DNA from: Chitinophaga alhagiae
Lineage (GTDB): Bacteria > Bacteroidota > Bacteroidia > Chitinophagales > Chitinophagaceae
Direction: 5' to 3'
Assembly: GCF_003568665.1 (NCBI RefSeq)
Contig: NZ_QXMH01000001.1
Coordinates: forward strand, 1,984,001-2,048,000
Length of the DNA stretch: 64,000 nucleotides
In this document: piece after piece, positions 60,789 through 64,000 of the stretch
Layout of the letters: each line of letters opens with the position of its first letter
How positions within the stretch are numbered: the stretch's first letter is position 1
Notes under the pieces: generated by a model
The model's database searches: none
Told to the model about the DNA's origin: nothing
The model's input: only the letters and a program-made list of their open reading frames with translations
Made by a program: the position numbers and the translations under genes

Positions 60789-60831
60789 CCGGCTTTTCAT
60801 TCCACACCATTAACCTTAAAAAAGTAAAACG

Positions 60832-61206
60832 ATGGCACTACAAGATAAATACGCAGAACTCGTTAACCAGGCCAATGGCGCCGGTGTTACCGGGTTGCAG
60901 GTGGCCGAGCAAAATGGCGTACTGTACGTAACCGGCACGGCCCCTTCCAGCGCCGTAAAAGACCAGATATGGAGCACTTACGAGAAGCTGGACCCCGAAA
61001 TGCGTTCCGGGGACCTGGTGCTGAACATTTCAGTGGCAGAGGGCGCAGAACAGGAGTATGAAGTGAAAGCGGGAGACAGCCTGAGCAAAATAGCCAAAAA
61101 CTACCCTGGTCTTACCTGGCAGAAAATTTATGAAGCCAACAAAGACCAGATCAAGAACCCGGATATCATTCATCCCGGGCAGAAGTTGAAGATACCTTCA
61201 GCCTGA
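60832..61206 (+). CDS. BON-LysM protein (Kbp/YgaU-like)
   Basis: 124 residues: BON-like domain (about 5-70, LQVAEQNGVLYVTGTAPSSA) and a LysM domain (about 77-123, EYEVKAGDSLSKIAKNYPGL, IHPGQKLKIPSA). The same two-domain layout is found in E. coli Kbp, a cytoplasmic potassium-binding protein. No signal peptide, as in Kbp. Adjacent to the BON lipoprotein gene. Confidence 0.87.
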   Translation: MALQDKYAELVNQANGAGVTGLQVAEQNGVLYVTGTAPSSAVKDQIWSTYEKLDPEMRSGDLVLNISVAEGAEQEYEVKAGDSLSKIAKNYPGLTWQKIYEANKDQIKNPDIIHPGQKLKIPSA

Positions 61207-61219
61207 TACCTGCAGGCTG

Positions 61220-61269
61220 CCATAAGCAGTAAAGGCGTACCACATCCGGTACGCCTTTACTGCTTATGG
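61220..61269. repeat. 22-bp perfect inverted repeat, 6-base loop
   Basis: CCATAAGCAGTAAAGG (start of the left arm) through 61241 pairs with 61248-61269, perfect over 22 bp, loop ACATCC. It lies between convergent genes and lacks a T run, so it may be a bidirectional terminator, a protein-binding palindrome or a mobile miniature element. A second hairpin (61268-61299) abuts it. Confidence 0.7.
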
Positions 61270-61299
61270 TGTAGCCGCCGCTTGCGCGGAGGTTACACC
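61268..61299. repeat. Second hairpin adjoining the 22-bp repeat
   Basis: GGTGTAGCC pairs with GGTTACACC over nine positions (one G-U), with an inner CCGC/GCGG stem and loop TTGC. No T run. It shares two bases with the right arm of the preceding repeat. Confidence 0.55.
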
Positions 61300-61373
61300 A
61301 TGGCCATCTGTTTTGCGCCTGCCTGACGGCGGCCTGCGCGGTTATTCCCTGTTCCTGTTTTCTCTGCGCACAG

Positions 61374-62270
61374 CTATTCCTCACTTTCTACCCCGCCCCG
61401 CAACCCGTCCGTTTCCGGGCGGTATGCATGTTTCCACCGCCGGTGGCTCCACACCCATGTTTCCGGCTGCTCAAGAATGCGTTGCTCAAGGTATTGCACA
61501 AACGCTTCCGTGATCCTCCCTTCGGGCTCCCGGCGCGGTTCTTCAAACGCCAGCGTGAGCGTGGCCTTATAATACCCGCGTTTTACTTTTTTGATATGGG
61601 CAAACACCACGGGAATGTCGAAGCGGCGGGCGTTCATTTCAGGGCCTTTGTAGAAGGCCGTCATCCGGTTCAGGAAAGGGAACCAGTAGCTGCGGCGCGG
61701 GTTGCCGGGGTTCTGGTCTGCCACCAGCGCCAGCAGATATTGTTTGCCCACCCACGCCGCCATGCCGTTGCGCATGTCATTGGCGGGAATGAGTTTGGTG
61801 CCGAACTTTTCGCGGAAGTGGATGAACATGCGGTTCACCGCCTTGTTGGTAATGGGCATGAATACTACCAGGAAGGGGTAGGGCACGCCCTGCATGCAGA
61901 AGAGGTTGGCCCACTCCCAGTTGAAATTGTGGCCCAGGTGCAACTGGCAGCTTTTTCCCTGCGCATAGAGCTGGTGCAGTACAGACAGGTCGCAGTCAAA
62001 CCGCTTCACCAGGCTGCGGCGGCTCATGGTCAGCAGCTTGATGGTTTCTACCATCATGTCTGTGAGGTTGCGGTAGAACTTTTTGGCCAGCTGCCTGACC
62101 TCCGCCTCCGGCTTGCCGGGAAAGGCCTGCCGCAGGTTGTCCAGCACCACTTTCCGGCGGTAGCCCAACACATTGTACACCAGGAAGCAAAGCCCGTCAC
62201 TGATGAGGTAGAGCAACCACAGGGGCAGTATGGAAACGCCGTAACAGAATGCCAGAATAATGTAATACAT
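61374..62270 (-). CDS. LpxL/HtrB-family lipid A-type acyltransferase
   Basis: 298 residues with an N-terminal membrane segment (YYIILAFCYGVSILPLWLLY). Acyltransferase motif LHLGHNFNWEWAN (His-x4-Glu), plus NPGNPRRSYWFPFLNRMTAF and FVQYLEQRILEQPETWVWSH and the C-terminal WKHAYRPE. Adds a secondary acyl chain to lipid A or to another lipid at the inner membrane. Follows nadB after 22 bases, an apparent operon. Confidence 0.88.
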   Translation of the reverse strand: MYYIILAFCYGVSILPLWLLYLISDGLCFLVYNVLGYRRKVVLDNLRQAFPGKPEAEVRQLAKKFYRNLTDMMVETIKLLTMSRRSLVKRFDCDLSVLHQLYAQGKSCQLHLGHNFNWEWANLFCMQGVPYPFLVVFMPITNKAVNRMFIHFREKFGTKLIPANDMRNGMAAWVGKQYLLALVADQNPGNPRRSYWFPFLNRMTAFYKGPEMNARRFDIPVVFAHIKKVKRGYYKATLTLAFEEPRREPEGRITEAFVQYLEQRILEQPETWVWSHRRWKHAYRPETDGLRGGVESEE

Positions 62271-62292
62271 GGGCCACTCGCGCTTTTTACCG

Positions 62293-63891
62293 TTACAGGA
62301 TGATGTTCTGAACCAGTTCTGATTTATATGGGTAATCTGTATTGTAATGCAGGCCCCTGCTTTCCTTGCGGAACGCGGCGCCTTTTACCACCAGGTAGCC
62401 GGCGGTAATGAGGTTGCGTAGTTCGCACAGCTGGGGAGACACGGCGGTTTCCCGGTAAAGGGCCTCCGTTTCCAGGTGCAGTATGTCCAGCCGGCGCATG
62501 GCCCTTTCCAGCCTTGTGTTGGTGCGCACAATGCCCACGTAGTCACTCATGATCTGCTTCAGCTCCTTGAGGCTTTGTGTAATGAGGATCATTTCTTTGG
62601 GGGCCGTGGTGCCCAGCGTGTCCCAATCAGGGATGCTGGTTTTGAAAGCGGTGTTGCCGATCACTTTCACGGCGTCCTGGTAGCAGCGGTGGGCAAACAC
62701 CATGGCTTCCAGCAGGGAGTTGGAGGCCAGGCGGTTGGCGCCATGGAGGCCGGTGCTGGCGCATTCTCCGGCCGCGTACAGATGGCGGATGGAAGTGCGG
62801 CCCCATTCGTCCGTTTTTATACCGCCGCAGCTATAATGTGCCGCGGGGGCCACGGGTATCATGTCTTTTGCGATGTCTATGCCCAGGGAGCGGCATTTTT
62901 CGTAGATATTGGGGAAGTGATGGATGAATTTTTCGAGGTCCATATGCCGGCAATCGAGAAACACGTGCTCGGTACCGGTAATTTTCATCTCGCTGTCTAT
63001 GGCGCGGGCCACAATATCCCGCGGCGCCAGGGAAAGGCGCTCGTCATACCGGTGCATAAAGTCTTCCCCGTTCTTGTTGCGCAGAATGCCGCCATCCCCG
63101 CGCACCGCTTCGGTGATCAGGAAGGCGGGGCTTTCTCCCGGCTGGTACAGGGCGGTGGGGTGGAACTGGATGAACTCCATGTTCTCGATGCGGCCCTTGG
63201 CGCGGTACACCATGGCCACGCCGTCTCCAGTGGCTATCACGGGGTTGGTGGTGGTGCGGTATACCTGCCCGTTGCCGCCGGTGGCCAGCAGGGTAATACG
63301 GGAAAGTATCTTTTCGATCTTGTTGGTCTTGAGATTGAGCACGTAAATGCCGTAACACTCAATGTCCTGTGTGGATTTGGTGACCAGGTATCCCAGGTGG
63401 TGCTGTGTGATGAGGTCTATGACGAAGCAGTGGGTAACCAGTTCTATATTGCTCTTGCGGCGGATGGCCTCCAGCAGGGCGCGTTCAATTTCGCGGCCGG
63501 TTACGTCTTTGTGGTGGATCACCCTGAACTCCGAGTGGCCGCCTTCCCGGCCCAGCGCAAAGTCGCCATCCGGCGCCTTATCAAAGTTGGCGCCCCAGGA
63601 AATAAGCTCGTTGACCCTTTCCGGACCTTCCTTGACCACTATTTCCACTATTTTTTCGTTGCAGAGGCCGTCTCCCGCAATGAGGGTGTCTTCAATATGC
63701 TTCTCAAAGCTGTCGTTCTCCAGGTCGTTCACCACGGCAACGCCGCCCTGCGCATATTTGGTATTTGTTTCGTCTTCGCGTGTTTTAGTGATAATGGTCA
63801 CTTTCTTGTCCGGGCATTGCTCCGCCACTTTTAGCGCATAAGTGAGTCCTGCAATCCCGGAGCCTACTACCAGGAAGTCTGTTTGATGCAT
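62293..63891 (-). CDS. nadB: L-aspartate oxidase
   Basis: First step of NAD synthesis from aspartate: FAD-dependent oxidation to iminoaspartate. 532 residues. FAD motif VVGSGIAGLTYALKVA, active-site region EFIQFHPTALYQPGESPAFL, ITEAVRGDGGILRNKNG and AHYSCGGIKTDEWGRT. Normal length. A TAATTTTG box ends seven bases before the ATG, suggesting a leaderless transcript. nadA and nadC are not in the window. Confidence 0.96.
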   Translation of the reverse strand: MHQTDFLVVGSGIAGLTYALKVAEQCPDKKVTIITKTREDETNTKYAQGGVAVVNDLENDSFEKHIEDTLIAGDGLCNEKIVEIVVKEGPERVNELISWGANFDKAPDGDFALGREGGHSEFRVIHHKDVTGREIERALLEAIRRKSNIELVTHCFVIDLITQHHLGYLVTKSTQDIECYGIYVLNLKTNKIEKILSRITLLATGGNGQVYRTTTNPVIATGDGVAMVYRAKGRIENMEFIQFHPTALYQPGESPAFLITEAVRGDGGILRNKNGEDFMHRYDERLSLAPRDIVARAIDSEMKITGTEHVFLDCRHMDLEKFIHHFPNIYEKCRSLGIDIAKDMIPVAPAAHYSCGGIKTDEWGRTSIRHLYAAGECASTGLHGANRLASNSLLEAMVFAHRCYQDAVKVIGNTAFKTSIPDWDTLGTTAPKEMILITQSLKELKQIMSDYVGIVRTNTRLERAMRRLDILHLETEALYRETAVSPQLCELRNLITAGYLVVKGAAFRKESRGLHYNTDYPYKSELVQNIIL

Positions 63892-63898
63892 AGAACAT

Positions 63899-63906
63899 CA
63901 AAATTA
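63899..63906 (-). promoter_or_regulatory. -7 promoter box of nadB, likely leaderless
   Basis: TAATTTTG on the minus strand, ending seven bases before the nadB ATG. Full match to TAnnTTTG. Confidence 0.5.
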
Positions 63907-64000
63907 GTCAATTATGGCTTATTTCACCTGCTCTCTTTATAGCGGTGGCGCCGCTTTATTTTCTTCGCAATGCCCCGAAGTAGCGGGCGCTGCCTTCCAC
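63907..64000. other. Window end, no assignable gene
   Basis: On the minus strand a short frame ending at 63956 (VEGSARYFGALRRK) is open to the window edge and might be the C-terminus of another gene. It is too short to assign. Confidence 0.3.

Noticed and set aside
1..64000. tRNA, rRNA or CRISPR elements
   Set aside because: Scanned by eye for T-loop GGTTCGAATCC-like strings and regularly spaced repeats; none convincing.

Overview
The window looks like a chromosomal segment of a Bacteroidota member, most likely Chitinophagaceae and close to Chitinophaga. Five things point there: many promoter-like TAnnTTTG boxes (the phylum's -7 element) with little Shine-Dalgarno signal; gliding genes gldD and gldE beside ssb and mutY; a long IspG with an inserted domain; a CarB lacking its C-terminal allosteric domain; and a 31-residue COX24-type basic protein upstream of ribonuclease G. 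The genus is an inference from gene content. There is no CRISPR array, prophage, intact transposon, rRNA or recognisable tRNA. Most of it is core chromosome with small accessory patches.

Layout. 1-3.4 kb (minus): rplM-rpsI-rpsB-tsf, then a terminator and a separately promoted pyrH cut by the window edge. 3.5-7.2 kb: zinc membrane peptidase, radA-comF, a 58-residue orphan protein. 7.5-11.4 kb: methionine synthase split into two adjacent genes behind a leader that resembles a SAM-II riboswitch. 11.4-14.2 kb: a lipoprotein, a candidate small RNA and ispG. 14.4-19.5 kb: AraC regulator, a BatB/BatC-like pair, a class D beta-lactamase, kbl. 19.8-22.4 kb: ECF sigma factor, duplicated-domain anti-sigma-like protein, beta-barrel protein. 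22.5-32.3 kb: M16 peptidase, L,D-transpeptidase, TonB-receptor-like protein, acs, TPR protein. 32.4-34.4 kb: small unknown proteins around a double-HTH regulator. 34.7-41.4 kb: carB, comEC, purH. 41.6-43.7 kb: second sigma/anti-sigma pair, whose anti-sigma protein carries SusC-like and TonB-like segments. 43.8-49.6 kb (minus): mutY, ssb, gldE, gldD, a DUF3109 protein, lutB. 49.8-54.8 kb: HU, TPR protein, COX24-type protein, rng, a large L,D-transpeptidase. 54.8-58.1 kb: CPBP protease, ridA, a truncated 3-hydroxyacyl-CoA dehydrogenase, tsaB, an ArsR regulator. 58.4-61.2 kb: metallo-beta-lactamase/rhodanese protein, BON lipoprotein, BON-LysM protein. 61.4-63.9 kb (minus): nadB and a lipid A-type acyltransferase.

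Connections. Translation, one-carbon/methionine, pyrimidine, purine, NAD and isoprenoid synthesis dominate. Envelope genes (two L,D-transpeptidases, M16 peptidase, TonB-type receptor, two ECF/anti-sigma modules, GldD/GldE) form a second theme. The best leads are regulatory: the structured metH leader, a promoter-to-terminator unit with no gene at 12.1 kb, a hairpin covering the start codon of the 28.9 kb receptor gene, a promoter inside an inverted repeat at 7.4 kb, a 22-bp perfect inverted repeat at 61.2 kb, and the composite anti-sigma protein at 42.2-43.7 kb. I see no clear multi-gene defence or biosynthetic system.
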